Below, one piece after another: positions 8,794 to 16,775 of a DNA stretch of 64,000 nucleotides. Below the pieces are notes generated by a model. The model did no database searches, was not told the DNA's origin, and worked only from the letters and a program-made list of their open reading frames with translations. The position numbers were made by a program, and so were the translations under genes. Within the stretch, counting starts at the first letter, position 1. Each line of letters opens with the position of its first letter. Origin of the DNA: Halomonas sp. 328 (GTDB lineage Bacteria > Pseudomonadota > Gammaproteobacteria > Pseudomonadales > Halomonadaceae); the NCBI RefSeq assembly GCF_015645095.1, contig NZ_JADOTW010000009.1, positions 62,001 through 126,000 on the forward strand, in the 5' to 3' direction.

Positions 8794-11700
8794 TCACTCG
8801 TCCCCCAGGGCCAGCAGGGAGGCATTGCCGCCGAGGGCGGCGGTATTGATGGTCACCGTCTTCTCGGTGGCGAAGCGCAGCAGGTAGTGCGGGCCGCCGG
8901 CCTTGGGGCCGGTGCCGGAGAGTCCCTGGCCGCCAAAGGGCTGGACCCCGACCACGGCGCCGATGATATTACGGTTCACGTAGACGTTGCCTACACGGAT
9001 TTTCTGCGCAATCGCCTCGGCGAAAGATTCGTTACGGCTGTGCACGCCGAAGGTCAGGCCATAGCCGCGGCCGTTGATCGATTCGATCACCCGGTCCAGC
9101 TCGCTGGCCTTGTAGCGCACGATATGCAGGATGGGGCCGAACTGCTCGCGCTCCAGGGCCTCGATGCCGTCGATCTGGAAGGCCGCCGGGGCGACGAAGG
9201 TGCCGTGGGCGGTATGCGCCGCCTCCAGCTGGGTCTCGGCCAACAGCCGGCCCTCGCCCTTGAGCTTGTCGATATGCGCCATCAGCCCCCGGCGGGCCTC
9301 CTCGTCGATCACCGGGCCCACGTCGGTGCCCAGGTCGCGGGGGTCGCCCACATGCAGCTCGGCCATGGCGCCCTCGAGGATCTCGATCACCCGATCGGCC
9401 ACGTCGTCCTGCAGGTAGAGCACCCGTAGCGCCGAGCAGCGTTGCCCCGCGCTCTGGAAGGCGGACTGGATGACGTCGGCCACGACCTGCTCGGGCAGGG
9501 CGGTGGAGTCGACGATCATGGCGTTCATGCCGCCGGTCTCGGCGATCAGGGTCGGCAGGGGCGCGCCTTCCCGGGCCGCCAGGGCACGGTTGATGATCTG
9601 GGCGGTGTCGGTGCCGCCGGTGAAGACCACCCCGGTGATGCGCGGGTCGCCGCTGAGCACGCTGCCCACGGTGGGGCCGTCGCCGGGCAGCAGCTGGACC
9701 ACGTCGCGGGGCATGCCGGCCTCGTGCAGCAGCTCGATGACCCGGTGGGCGACGATGGAGGTCTGCTCGGCGGGCTTGGCCAGTACGGTGTTGCCGGCCA
9801 CGGCGGCGGCCACCACCTGGCCGCAGAAGATCGCCACCGGGAAGTTCCAGGGACTGATGGCGGCGAACACGCCCTTGCCGCCCAGCATCAGCTCGTTGGA
9901 CTCGCCGGTGGGCCCGGGCAGGGCGGTGGGTGCGGCGAACAGCTCCTCGGCGCGCATGGCGTAGTAGCGGCAGAAGTCCACCGCCTCCTTGATCTCGTCG
10001 ACGCCGTCGGTGAGCAGCTTGCCGCCCTCCCGGGAACAGAGCGTCATCAGCTCCGCCATATGCGCTTCCATCAGGTCACCCAGGCGGCGAATGATGGCGG
10101 CGCGCTCGGCCACCGGGGTGGCCTCCCAACGGGGGAAGGCGGCCCAGGCGGCATCCACGGCCTGAGCGGCCTGCTCCCGGGTGGTCCACTGCACGCTACC
10201 GACCCGCTGGTTGCGGTCATAGGGGCTGGTCACCTCATGGGTCTGGGCGGCATCGTCGGCCACCGTCACGGCCAGCAGCGGCTTGGCGCGATAGGTCTTG
10301 TCCATGAAGCCCGCCATCTTGTCCATGAGCGGCTGGTAGTGGCTGCGAATATTCAAGTTGACTCCCCGCGAGTTCTTGCGTTTCGGTCCATAGATGTCCC
10401 GCGGCAGCGGGATGCGATGATTGGCGTAGCGCTCGTGCTGGCTCAGGCTCTCCACCGGGTGCACGCAGAGCGACTCCACCGGCACCTTGGGGTCCACCAG
10501 CTGGTGGACGAAGGAGGAGTTGGCGCCGTTCTCCAGCAGGCGGCGCACCAGGTAGGGCAGCAGGTCCTTGTGGGCGCCCACCGGGGCATAGATCCGGCAG
10601 TAGGTGCCCTGGGGCGCGCGCTTCAGGGCGGCGTCATAGAGCGCCTCGCCCATGCCGTGCAGGCGCTGGAACTCCAGCTGGCGATCGGCGGCATTGGCCA
10701 GCTCGAGGATGGCGCTGATGGTGTGGGCGTTATGGGTGGCGAATTGCGGGAAGATGCGCCCCCGGGTGTTGTCCGACAGCAGATAGTTGGCGCATACCAG
10801 GTAGGCCACGTCGGTGCTGGCCTTGCGGGTGAAGACCGGGTAGCCATCCACGCCGAGCTGCTGGGACTCCTTGATCTCGCTGTCCCAGTAGGCGCCCTTG
10901 ACCAGGCGTACCGGGATCTCGTCGCCCTGCCGGTCGGCCAGCCGGGTCAGGTATTGCAGGGTCGGCAGGGCGCGCTTGGAGTAGGCCTGCACCACCAGGC
11001 CGAAGTGGCCCCAGCCCTTGGCGGCATCGCTCTCGTAGACGGCGCGGAATACCTCCAGGGAGAGCTCCAGGCGATCCACCTCCTCGGCGTCGATGGTGAT
11101 GGCCACATCGCGTGCCCGGGCCAGGGTCACCAGCTCGCGGACCGTGGCGGTCAATTCCTCGAGGATCTGGCTGCGGCGGCCGAACTCGTAGCGGGGATGC
11201 AGTGCCGAGAGCTTGATGGAGACCGAGGGGGCCGGGGTCTTGTCGCTGAGTGTCTGGCTGGTCTTGCCGACGCGCTCGATGGCGTGGGCGTAGTCATCGA
11301 AGTAGCGCTTGGCGTCCTTGCGGGTGCGGGCGGCCTCGCCGAGCATGTCGTAGGAGTAGGTGTAGCCCTTGTCGAACAGCGGCTTGGAGCGCTTCAGCGC
11401 CTCGTCGATATCGCGACCGAGGACGAACTGCTTGCCCATCACCTTCATCGCCTCGCGCATGGCGCGGCGGATCACCGGCTCGCCCATGCGGTTGACCAGC
11501 TTGTTGATGAAACCGCTGGGCTTGCCGTCCTTGGGCTTGTCCATGGTCACGACCCGACCGGTCATCAGCAGGCCCCAGGTGGAGGCATTGACCAGCCAGG
11601 AGTCGCTCTGACCCACGTAGGACTGCCAGTCCGCCGGGCCCAGCTTGTCCTCGATCAGGGCGTCGGCGGTCTCCTTGTCGGGAATGCGCAGCATGGCCTC

Positions 11701-11985
11701 GGCCAGGCACATCAGCATCAGTCCCTCATGGGTGTCCAGGCTGTACTGCTGCAGCAGCTCGTCGATGGTGTCGACGGCGGTGTCCATCTCGCGGACTTCC
11801 CGCACCAGTTCGGCGGTCTTGGCGGCGATGCGTTGGAAATCGGCCTCGTCGGCGGAGAGGAAGCTCACCAGTTCGCCGACGAAGCTGTCTTCGTCGACGA
11901 TGTAGTGTTCGCTGATGCGCTGGAAGAGGGTGTCGAGGTCCTGTTGCCAGGTGGATGCGTCGAGCAGGGTCTTGGCTGTGAGCAT
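8794..11985 (-). CDS. putA: Bifunctional proline dehydrogenase / P5C dehydrogenase PutA
   Basis: Enzyme of 1063 residues that oxidises proline to glutamate in two steps on one chain. The FAD-linked proline dehydrogenase half shows RLVKGAYWDSEIK and CRIYAPVGAHKDLLPYLVRRLLENG. The NAD-linked aldehyde dehydrogenase half shows AETGGMNAMIV and the catalytic cysteine in SAGQRCSALR (about Cys850). The C-terminus TINTAALGGNASLL matches PutA. The ATG at 11985 is preceded by GGGAGAGTGAC; an earlier in-frame ATG at 12075 adds 30 unrelated residues. There is no N-terminal ribbon-helix-helix DNA-binding domain, so this PutA should not repress its own gene. TTGACA on the minus strand at 12070-12075 is a possible -35, but no matching -10 was found. 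Confidence 0.97.
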   Translation of the reverse strand: MLTAKTLLDASTWQQDLDTLFQRISEHYIVDEDSFVGELVSFLSADEADFQRIAAKTAELVREVREMDTAVDTIDELLQQYSLDTHEGLMLMCLAEAMLRIPDKETADALIEDKLGPADWQSYVGQSDSWLVNASTWGLLMTGRVVTMDKPKDGKPSGFINKLVNRMGEPVIRRAMREAMKVMGKQFVLGRDIDEALKRSKPLFDKGYTYSYDMLGEAARTRKDAKRYFDDYAHAIERVGKTSQTLSDKTPAPSVSIKLSALHPRYEFGRRSQILEELTATVRELVTLARARDVAITIDAEEVDRLELSLEVFRAVYESDAAKGWGHFGLVVQAYSKRALPTLQYLTRLADRQGDEIPVRLVKGAYWDSEIKESQQLGVDGYPVFTRKASTDVAYLVCANYLLSDNTRGRIFPQFATHNAHTISAILELANAADRQLEFQRLHGMGEALYDAALKRAPQGTYCRIYAPVGAHKDLLPYLVRRLLENGANSSFVHQLVDPKVPVESLCVHPVESLSQHERYANHRIPLPRDIYGPKRKNSRGVNLNIRSHYQPLMDKMAGFMDKTYRAKPLLAVTVADDAAQTHEVTSPYDRNQRVGSVQWTTREQAAQAVDAAWAAFPRWEATPVAERAAIIRRLGDLMEAHMAELMTLCSREGGKLLTDGVDEIKEAVDFCRYYAMRAEELFAAPTALPGPTGESNELMLGGKGVFAAISPWNFPVAIFCGQVVAAAVAGNTVLAKPAEQTSIVAHRVIELLHEAGMPRDVVQLLPGDGPTVGSVLSGDPRITGVVFTGGTDTAQIINRALAAREGAPLPTLIAETGGMNAMIVDSTALPEQVVADVIQSAFQSAGQRCSALRVLYLQDDVADRVIEILEGAMAELHVGDPRDLGTDVGPVIDEEARRGLMAHIDKLKGEGRLLAETQLEAAHTAHGTFVAPAAFQIDGIEALEREQFGPILHIVRYKASELDRVIESINGRGYGLTFGVHSRNESFAEAIAQKIRVGNVYVNRNIIGAVVGVQPFGGQGLSGTGPKAGGPHYLLRFATEKTVTINTAALGGNASLLALGDE

Positions 11986-12108
11986 GTCACTCTCCCGGAA
12001 GCCTTTTTTGGATGACCTGAATGTAGGGTGGGAGAGTGGTGAGCGTCTTGCCAATTTCTCGGACGGATTTGTCAAAAAGCCGGGGTCTGTGACGAAACGT
12101 CGCGAAAT

Positions 12109-12906
12109 TTACGACTTTAGTCGAGTGGTGTCGAGGCGTTGTGGGGCGATTCGCCGCAACTGGCTCGGCGGATGCCCATAGCGGCGTCGGAAGGCGTGGG
12201 AGAGGGCGCTCTGGTTGGCGAAACCGGTCAGGGCGGCGACCTCGGAGAGCGGCAGGCGGCTCGAGACCAGCAGCCGGTGGGCCGCTTCCAGGCGCTTGCG
12301 CAGCAGATATTGATAGGGAGGCAGACCGGTCTGGTGGCGGAAGCGTTCGCTGAAATGCGCCTCGCTGAGGCAGGCCTCCTGGGCGAGGTCCGCCACCGTC
12401 AGGTGACTGGCCAGGTGGCGATCGATAAAGCGATCCAGGGTGGCCAGGTCCAGGGGGCGGCCGGGGTGGGGCCGTTCCTCGGGCAGCAGTCGAGAGTGCA
12501 GGCAGCCCAGCAGGGTGGCGGTGAGCAGGTCATCCTGAAGGCGGGGTACCGGGGCGCGGGCCTGCTCCAGCTCCAGGGTCACGAAGGCCAGGTAGCGGCG
12601 CAGGGGTTCGTCCAGGGCGAAGAAGCGCGGTGCATCGAAGAGCCGGGCCAGCTCATGGTAGTGGCCGGTGAGGGGCGCGGCATCTCCGGGCAGGTCGAGG
12701 ATCAGCTGGCGGTTGTCGCCAATGCCCTCGTAGTAGTGCACATGGCTCGCCGGGACGATGCAGCCGGAAAGGGGCGCGATGGAGCCGCCCAGCCCCTCGA
12801 TCTCGAATTCCGCGTGCCCGGTCAGCCCGATCACGATCTGGTGGTAATCGTGGTCATGGTGGCGGGTAGTATTGTCGAGGGGAATCAAGCGGATGGCACT
12901 GGACAT
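12109..12906 (-). CDS. AraC family transcriptional regulator, probable put activator
   Basis: DNA-binding regulator of 265 residues. The N-terminal part (HHDHDYHQIVIGLTGHAEFEIEG) looks like the cupin-type effector domain; the C-terminal 100 residues contain the two AraC helix-turn-helix motifs (LTVADLAQEACLSEAHFSERFRHQTG and SEVAALTGFANQSALSHAFRRRYG). It sits 123 bases upstream of putA on the same strand. In Pseudomonas the AraC-type PruR activates putA; since this PutA lacks its own DNA-binding domain, a similar role is a reasonable inference. The putA leader contains GTCG...CGAC half-sites in an AT-richer stretch (about 12088-12118) that could be the operator. Confidence 0.85.
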   Translation of the reverse strand: MSSAIRLIPLDNTTRHHDHDYHQIVIGLTGHAEFEIEGLGGSIAPLSGCIVPASHVHYYEGIGDNRQLILDLPGDAAPLTGHYHELARLFDAPRFFALDEPLRRYLAFVTLELEQARAPVPRLQDDLLTATLLGCLHSRLLPEERPHPGRPLDLATLDRFIDRHLASHLTVADLAQEACLSEAHFSERFRHQTGLPPYQYLLRKRLEAAHRLLVSSRLPLSEVAALTGFANQSALSHAFRRRYGHPPSQLRRIAPQRLDTTRLKS

Positions 12907-12974
12907 GGCGCGACCTCGAGCCTCGGCGAACGGCGCATGCGGCCCATTGTATCAGTCTTTGGACGCTCGGGGTC

Positions 12975-13337
12975 TTACCGGGACTGCCGCCGCGCCAGAT
13001 GGCGGGCCAGTTGCTCGCGGATTTCCGCGAGCTCCGCGCAGCCCGCCCGGTTGAACAGCTTGCCGCCCTGGGCGGCCTGCCAGGGACGGCCATGCTCGTC
13101 CATCAGGCGCTGGGCGCGACGGCGGATGCCCTCGAGAATCTCATCATGGCGGATCGGGTAATTGACGATGGTCTGCCACTCGGTCTCCTGCACCGTGCCC
13201 TCCAGGGCGCGATCGAAGAGCGCCAACAGGTCCTCGGCCTCGGTACGATAGCGTGGGGTGCGCGACAACAGCAGGATGGCCACCATGCCGCCGATAATCA
13301 GCAGGCAGACGGCGAAGACCAGCAGAAATAGTGCCAT
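12975..13337 (-). CDS. Hypothetical protein with N-terminal membrane anchor
   Basis: Protein of 120 residues with one N-terminal hydrophobic helix (about residues 2-24, ending in LLLSRTPRYR) and a charged cytoplasmic part that looks helical. I do not recognise the family. It lies between the AraC-type regulator and the glycine tRNA, all on the minus strand, with no obvious functional link to either. GGAGCGGCTCC around the start gives a usable ribosome-binding site. Confidence 0.6.
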   Translation of the reverse strand: MALFLLVFAVCLLIIGGMVAILLLSRTPRYRTEAEDLLALFDRALEGTVQETEWQTIVNYPIRHDEILEGIRRRAQRLMDEHGRPWQAAQGGKLFNRAGCAELAEIREQLARHLARRQSR

Positions 13338-13414
13338 GGAGCCGCTCCTGGAGCTCGTGTCGCTGGGAGCGCAGGGGCCGGAAGCAGGTAAGGAAAACTG
13401 ACACGAGGAGAGAT

Positions 13415-13488
13415 TGGAGCGGGTGAAGGGAATCGAACCCTCGTCTTAAGCTTGGGAAGCTTCTGCTCTACCATTGAGCTACACCCGC
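13415..13488 (-). tRNA. tRNA-Gly (anticodon CCC)
   Basis: A 74-base cloverleaf on the minus strand, including encoded CCA. Acceptor GCGGGTG pairs with CACCCGC. The D-arm is GCTCAATGGTAGAGC, and the T-arm is CGAGGGTTCGATTCCCTTC-like. The anticodon loop TTCCCAA gives CCC, reading GGG. The sequence resembles E. coli tRNA-Gly(CCC). The outermost anticodon-stem pair (27-43) appears to be a G-A mismatch. Confidence 0.93.
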
Positions 13489-13603
13489 AAGGCGGAATCG
13501 ATAGTAAAAGCAAATGCTTAGGCTTGCAAGTCGCGAGGGGGCTTTCCGCGGCCTTTCCCGCTAAGTGATTGATCTATCATGCCTCCTCGTGGCGAGAACG
13601 ACG

Positions 13604-13627
13604 AACGCCGCCGAGGGCGGCGGCGTT
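13604..13627 (-). terminator. Hairpin downstream of the Cys-rich small gene
   Basis: AACGCCGCC, a six-base loop and GGCGGCGTT lie 20 bases past the stop of the gene at 13648. There is only a short T-run, so this is a tentative terminator. Confidence 0.45.
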
Positions 13628-13647
13628 GGGCCGGAGGGGGATCCGGC

Positions 13648-13911
13648 TCAGGCGGTAAAGTGGGCCACGGGCCCCTCCTGGGGCGTCAGCAGGGGAAAAC
13701 GCTGCGAAAGGCTGATCTGACCCTGGCGGGCCACGGCGACCTGCACGCCGCGTCCGCAGCAGCGGCACTGCACATAGGTATCGAGGCGCAGGCGCCGGGC
13801 GCTGAAGTCGCCGCCGATGCGTGACAGGCTGGGCGCCGTTTCCCGGGCCCCGCAGGCGCAGTCGATGACCCAGTGTTGCGTGTCGGTCCGATAGACATGA
13901 ATCGCTGGCAT
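13648..13911 (-). CDS. Small Cys-rich hypothetical protein
   Basis: Protein of 87 residues with a CAC pair near residue 18 and a CRCC group near residue 50, an arrangement that could hold a zinc or other metal ion (C-x-C ... C-x-C-C). No signal peptide or membrane helix is visible. The coding assignment rests on an open frame with the typical codon bias of this genome, a plausible ribosome-binding site (AGGAGG around 13917-13922) and a downstream hairpin. I do not recognise the family. Confidence 0.6.
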   Translation of the reverse strand: MPAIHVYRTDTQHWVIDCACGARETAPSLSRIGGDFSARRLRLDTYVQCRCCGRGVQVAVARQGQISLSQRFPLLTPQEGPVAHFTA

Positions 13912-13980
13912 GCTGAGCCTCCTGCAATGCGTGGTTCACTCTCCCTAGTACCCAGGATGGCAGGTGAGGCTCGGTATGGC

Positions 13981-13998
13981 TGTCAGCGTTTACCGACA
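13981..13998 (+). promoter_or_regulatory. Dyad resembling a GacA/UvrY activation box
   Basis: TGTCAG-N6-CCGACA is an 18-base near-palindrome. The known upstream element of Gac-controlled small-RNA genes in Pseudomonas is TGTAAG-N6-CTTACA; 9 of the 12 fixed positions match. It lies upstream of a gene-free stretch that ends in an intrinsic terminator. Confidence 0.3.
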
Positions 13999-14054
13999 GC
14001 GGGTGTCATATTTGGAAGAAAGGGCCCGCCGGAACAAGGTGTTACCTCGCATTA

Positions 14055-14236
14055 GGCGAGAGTGTTGAAAGCGCGGACAGAAAGTTTGCTTGGGGATGGA
14101 GAATTTTCGCCGGTCCGTGGTCACACTGAACGTGAGCACGATGAATTCAGTCGATGGCAGTCGCACTGAGTTTCCATTGGAGCTTGCGTTTCGATCCCTT
14201 TTGCCGCCCGTGCCTACGCCCGGGCGGCTTTTCTTT
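14055..14236 (+). ncRNA. Candidate intergenic small RNA
   Basis: The 398-base gap 13912-14309 has no convincing reading frame on the plus strand yet holds a strong plus-strand terminator (14203-14236). The stretch before it can fold: ACTGAA (14125) pairs with TTCAGT (14146), with CGTG/CACG inside, and GCGGAC (14073) pairs with GTCCGT (14113). Four GGA triplets occur, two of them close together at 14094-14100. The 5' end is a guess, placed about 60 bases after the dyad at 13981. An Rsm/Csr-type RNA is possible but GGA density is not exceptional. Confidence 0.35.
14203..14236 (+). terminator. Orphan intrinsic terminator
   Basis: GCCGCCCG (14203-14210) pairs with CGGGCGGC (14221-14228), followed by TTTTCTTT. 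No protein gene on this strand ends nearby, which suggests a non-coding transcript. Confidence 0.75.
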
Positions 14237-14266
14237 GCCTGAGACGCGGCGGGAACAGACGGCAAA

Positions 14267-14288
14267 CGCCCCGGACGATGCCGGGGCG
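14267..14288 (-). terminator. Hairpin downstream of the CBS protein gene
   Basis: CGCCCCGG, loop, CCGGGGCG just beyond the minus-strand stop at 14310, followed on that strand by TTT. A modest terminator candidate. Confidence 0.5.
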
Positions 14289-14309
14289 GGGAGAGGGGAA
14301 CCGCAAGCG

Positions 14310-14717
14310 TCAGCGTTTGCGCATGCGCAGGATGGCGTTGAGGATATCGCGGCGGGTGACGATGCCCACCAGGCGTTCCTGTTCCACTACCGGGTAGACC
14401 TTGGGCTTGGTGCCCAGCATCTCCTGGGCCAGGTCGGTGATGCTCTTGTTGGGCGACACCGATAGCACCTCGTGGCGCATCAGCTCCTTGACCAGCGGTG
14501 GCTCGTCATTGAGGTAGGTGCTCTCCAGCAGTTTGCCCAGCACGTCCTGCTCGGAAATGAAGCCGATCAGGTGGTCGCGGTCGTCGACGACCGGCGCCCC
14601 GGGCAGGCGGTGGAGTGCCAGCCCCTCGACAAGGTTGGACACCGAGGCGTTACCGCGGACTCGGTAGCAGTCGCGGGACATGATCTCACGGACGGTGGTA
14701 GGCGCCTTGTTGGGCAT
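14310..14717 (-). CDS. CBS-domain pair protein
   Basis: Stand-alone tandem CBS protein of 135 residues. The first CBS motif spans about residues 8-63 (TVREIMSRDCYRVRGNASVSNLVEGL ... LIGFISEQDVLGKL, in pieces) and the second about 76-131 (VKELMRHEVLSVSPNKSITDLAQEML and LVGIVTRRDILNAIL). Such pairs usually bind adenosine nucleotides and act as energy or ionic-strength sensors. The ATG at 14717 is chosen for its AAGGAG; an earlier in-frame start at 14801 runs back through the terminator of the neighbouring gene. No catalytic domain is attached, and the partner protein is not evident from the neighbourhood. Confidence 0.88.
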   Translation of the reverse strand: MPNKAPTTVREIMSRDCYRVRGNASVSNLVEGLALHRLPGAPVVDDRDHLIGFISEQDVLGKLLESTYLNDEPPLVKELMRHEVLSVSPNKSITDLAQEMLGTKPKVYPVVEQERLVGIVTRRDILNAILRMRKR

Positions 14718-14743
14718 GGCGGTTCTCCTTTGCTGCGGTCGCA

Positions 14744-14764
14744 CCGGCCCGCTGGGCGGGCCGG
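14744..14764 (-). terminator. Hairpin downstream of the lipoamide-dehydrogenase-like gene
   Basis: CCGGCCCGC, loop TGG, GCGGGCCGG lies between the minus-strand stop at 14785 and the CBS gene start at 14717, separating the two genes. Confidence 0.55.
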
Positions 14765-14784
14765 CAGGTCGAGCGATGCCGTGG

Positions 14785-16257
14785 TCAGTCGCCGGGGCCA
14801 CACTCCATGCAGCGTTCGACGATGCGTTCGCCGAGTTGGAGGTTGGCGTTGAGGTCGCGCAGTGCGGTGCGGACGCCCTCCTCGATCACCGGGTGATAGA
14901 AGGGCATGGCCAGCATCTGCGCCACCGTCAGCCGCTGCTGCAGGGCCCAGGCCAGCAGGTGGGCCAGGTGCTCGGCGCGAGGCCCGAAGATCTCGGCGCC
15001 GAGGAAGAGGCCGCTACCCTGCTCGGCATAGACCCGCAGCAGGCCGCGATTGACTCCCATGACCCGGGAACGGCCCTGATCCTCGAAGGAGACCTCTCCC
15101 GTGGCCAGGCAGTCGCAGCCGCCGTGGCGTCGCTCGAGTTCAGCATAGCCGAGGCCGACGGTGGCCATCTGTGGATCGCTAAACACTACGGCCAACGGTG
15201 CGCGGCGCTGGGCGGCGCGCAGCTCCGGGTAGCGGCCGGCGTTGTCGCCGGCGATGCGTCCCTCGTCGCTGGCTTCGTGCAGCAGCGGCAACTGCTGGTT
15301 GGCGTCCCCGGCGATAAAGACATGGCTGGGGCCGCCGTCGGCGTTGCGGCACTGCAGGGTGTGGGGGCTGAAGTCGGGGATGCCACGCTCGTCCAGGGCG
15401 AGACCGGCCGCCTCGAGGTCCAACTGGTCCACGTTGGGACGCCGTCCGGTAGCCGCCAGCAGGTAGTCGAAGCGCTCGGTCAATCGCTCGCCGCTGTGAC
15501 GCTCGATAAAGGTGATCACCACCGCCTCGCCATCCCGCTCGATGGACTCCACCCTGGCGTCCGGGTCGACGTAGAACTCCCGGTTGAAGGTGCGGTCGGC
15601 GTAGTCGCGCAGCCGCTCGTCCTGCAGCGGGCCCAGGGCGCCGCCGACGCCGAACAGGCGGATGCGCACCCCCAGCCGATGCAGGGCCTGGCCCAGTTCC
15701 AGGCCGATCACCCCTGGGCCGAAGATGGCCACCGACTCGGGCAGGTCGTCCCACGCGAAGAGGTCATCGTTGACCACCAGGCGGTCGCCGGCGGCGTGGA
15801 AGAAGTCCGGGTAGCTGGGTCGCGAGCCGGTGGCGATCACGATGCGCCGGGCATGCACGCGGGTATGGTCATCCACGACCAGGGTGTGGGGGGCGACGAA
15901 GCGCGCATGGCCGCGCAGGCGATCGGTCTCGGGGATTCGCTCCACCGAGTCGACCACGAAGCCGACGAAGCGATCCCGCTCACGCTTGACCCGGTCCATG
16001 ACGGCCTGGCCATCGATGCGCACTCGGCCCACCACCCGCACCCCGAAGAGATCGGTGTGCCGGGCCTGGTGGGCCGCCTCGGCGGCGGCGATAAGCAACT
16101 TGGAGGGCATGCAGCCGACCCGGGCACAGGTGGTGCCATAAGGACCGGACTCGATCATCACCACCTCGCCGCCATGTTGCTTGGCGGCCCGATAGGCCCC
16201 GAGGCCGGCGGTGCCGGCGCCGATAATGGCGACATCGACCTGGCGTTCTTGCATCAT
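14785..16257 (-). CDS. Dihydrolipoamide dehydrogenase-like flavoprotein disulfide reductase
   Basis: Class I pyridine-nucleotide disulfide oxidoreductase of 490 residues. FAD-binding [10 protein letters not shown] (11-20), redox pair Cys44-Cys49 in CARVGC, NAD(P)-binding [12 protein letters not shown], second FAD motif VFIAGDAN, and the C-terminal dimer motif FYHPVIEEG with the His and Glu that activate the thiol. In true lipoamide dehydrogenases the redox motif is usually CLNVGC; here it is CARVGC, and no 2-oxo acid dehydrogenase genes lie nearby, so the substrate may be a different disulfide. It is probably monocistronic: a GAAGGA ribosome-binding site precedes two adjacent ATGs (16257, 16254) and a hairpin follows. 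Confidence 0.88.
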   Translation of the reverse strand: MMQERQVDVAIIGAGTAGLGAYRAAKQHGGEVVMIESGPYGTTCARVGCMPSKLLIAAAEAAHQARHTDLFGVRVVGRVRIDGQAVMDRVKRERDRFVGFVVDSVERIPETDRLRGHARFVAPHTLVVDDHTRVHARRIVIATGSRPSYPDFFHAAGDRLVVNDDLFAWDDLPESVAIFGPGVIGLELGQALHRLGVRIRLFGVGGALGPLQDERLRDYADRTFNREFYVDPDARVESIERDGEAVVITFIERHSGERLTERFDYLLAATGRRPNVDQLDLEAAGLALDERGIPDFSPHTLQCRNADGGPSHVFIAGDANQQLPLLHEASDEGRIAGDNAGRYPELRAAQRRAPLAVVFSDPQMATVGLGYAELERRHGGCDCLATGEVSFEDQGRSRVMGVNRGLLRVYAEQGSGLFLGAEIFGPRAEHLAHLLAWALQQRLTVAQMLAMPFYHPVIEEGVRTALRDLNANLQLGERIVERCMECGPGD

Positions 16258-16466
16258 GCGTTCCTTCTTTCATTGAGAGGGGTGGCCCTGGAACCTCGGC
16301 GCGCGAGACCCTTCCAATCTAGTGAGTCGTCGGCGGGGGTGCCATGGCGCTGGTCGCAAGGAGTATCTCGGGCGAGTGGTGCTAGATAAAGTTGATTGGG
16401 TTGAATGATTTGATAGACGCTGACAATTGAGTGGCGCTATCCACTGCGAGGGGGAGGCGAGCCATC

Positions 16467-16766
16467 ATGGATGCACGCGAATACCTGGCCAGGAAGGGGC
16501 TGGCGATCGGCAAGGACGAGGACAAGCCCAATACCCTGGAGGAGCTGGCCTGGTCCCGGGCGCGCCAGTCCGGGCAGCGCCCGCCACGGGCGGGCACGCC
16601 CCACGACTGGGAGGACTGGGCGCGCTATCACGACGAGCTGGCCGGCGAGGCCGAGCGGCTCGGCCAGAAGATCGACCCCGAGGCGCACCTGCACTACGAG
16701 GCCGAGGGCCATGCCGAGGCGCCGCTGATACGGCCCCGTGGCCGAGGCAAGACGGGGGCGAGCTAG
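16467..16766 (+). CDS. Small charged hypothetical protein
   Basis: Soluble protein of 99 residues, rich in Arg, Glu and Ala, with the segments DAREYLARKG, ELAWSRARQSGQRPP and HDWEDWARYHDELAGEAERLGQK. A GGGGGAGGCGAG ribosome-binding site precedes the ATG at 16467, which fixes the start; an earlier in-frame GTG lacks one. I do not recognise the family. It converges on tpiA with only 9 bases between stops and no hairpin, so antisense overlap of the two transcripts is likely. Confidence 0.6.
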   Translation: MDAREYLARKGLAIGKDEDKPNTLEELAWSRARQSGQRPPRAGTPHDWEDWARYHDELAGEAERLGQKIDPEAHLHYEAEGHAEAPLIRPRGRGKTGAS

Positions 16767-16775
16767 GTTATGGTG

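Noticed and set aside
9442-12015. An 857-codon open frame on the plus strand opposite putA
   Set aside because: Composition (Gly, His, Gln, Val rich) is the shadow of a GC-rich codon pattern, no ribosome-binding site, and putA on the other strand is unmistakable. The same applies to long frames opposite putP (7253-8887), glpK, flgH, flgL and fliF.
12986-13093. Extra small frames around the AraC-type gene and the anchored hypothetical gene
   Set aside because: They overlap better-supported genes, lack ribosome-binding sites and have arginine-rich shadow composition.
13415-13488. tRNA-Gly considered as an attachment site of an integrated element
   Set aside because: No integrase gene and no direct repeat of the tRNA 3' end were found nearby.
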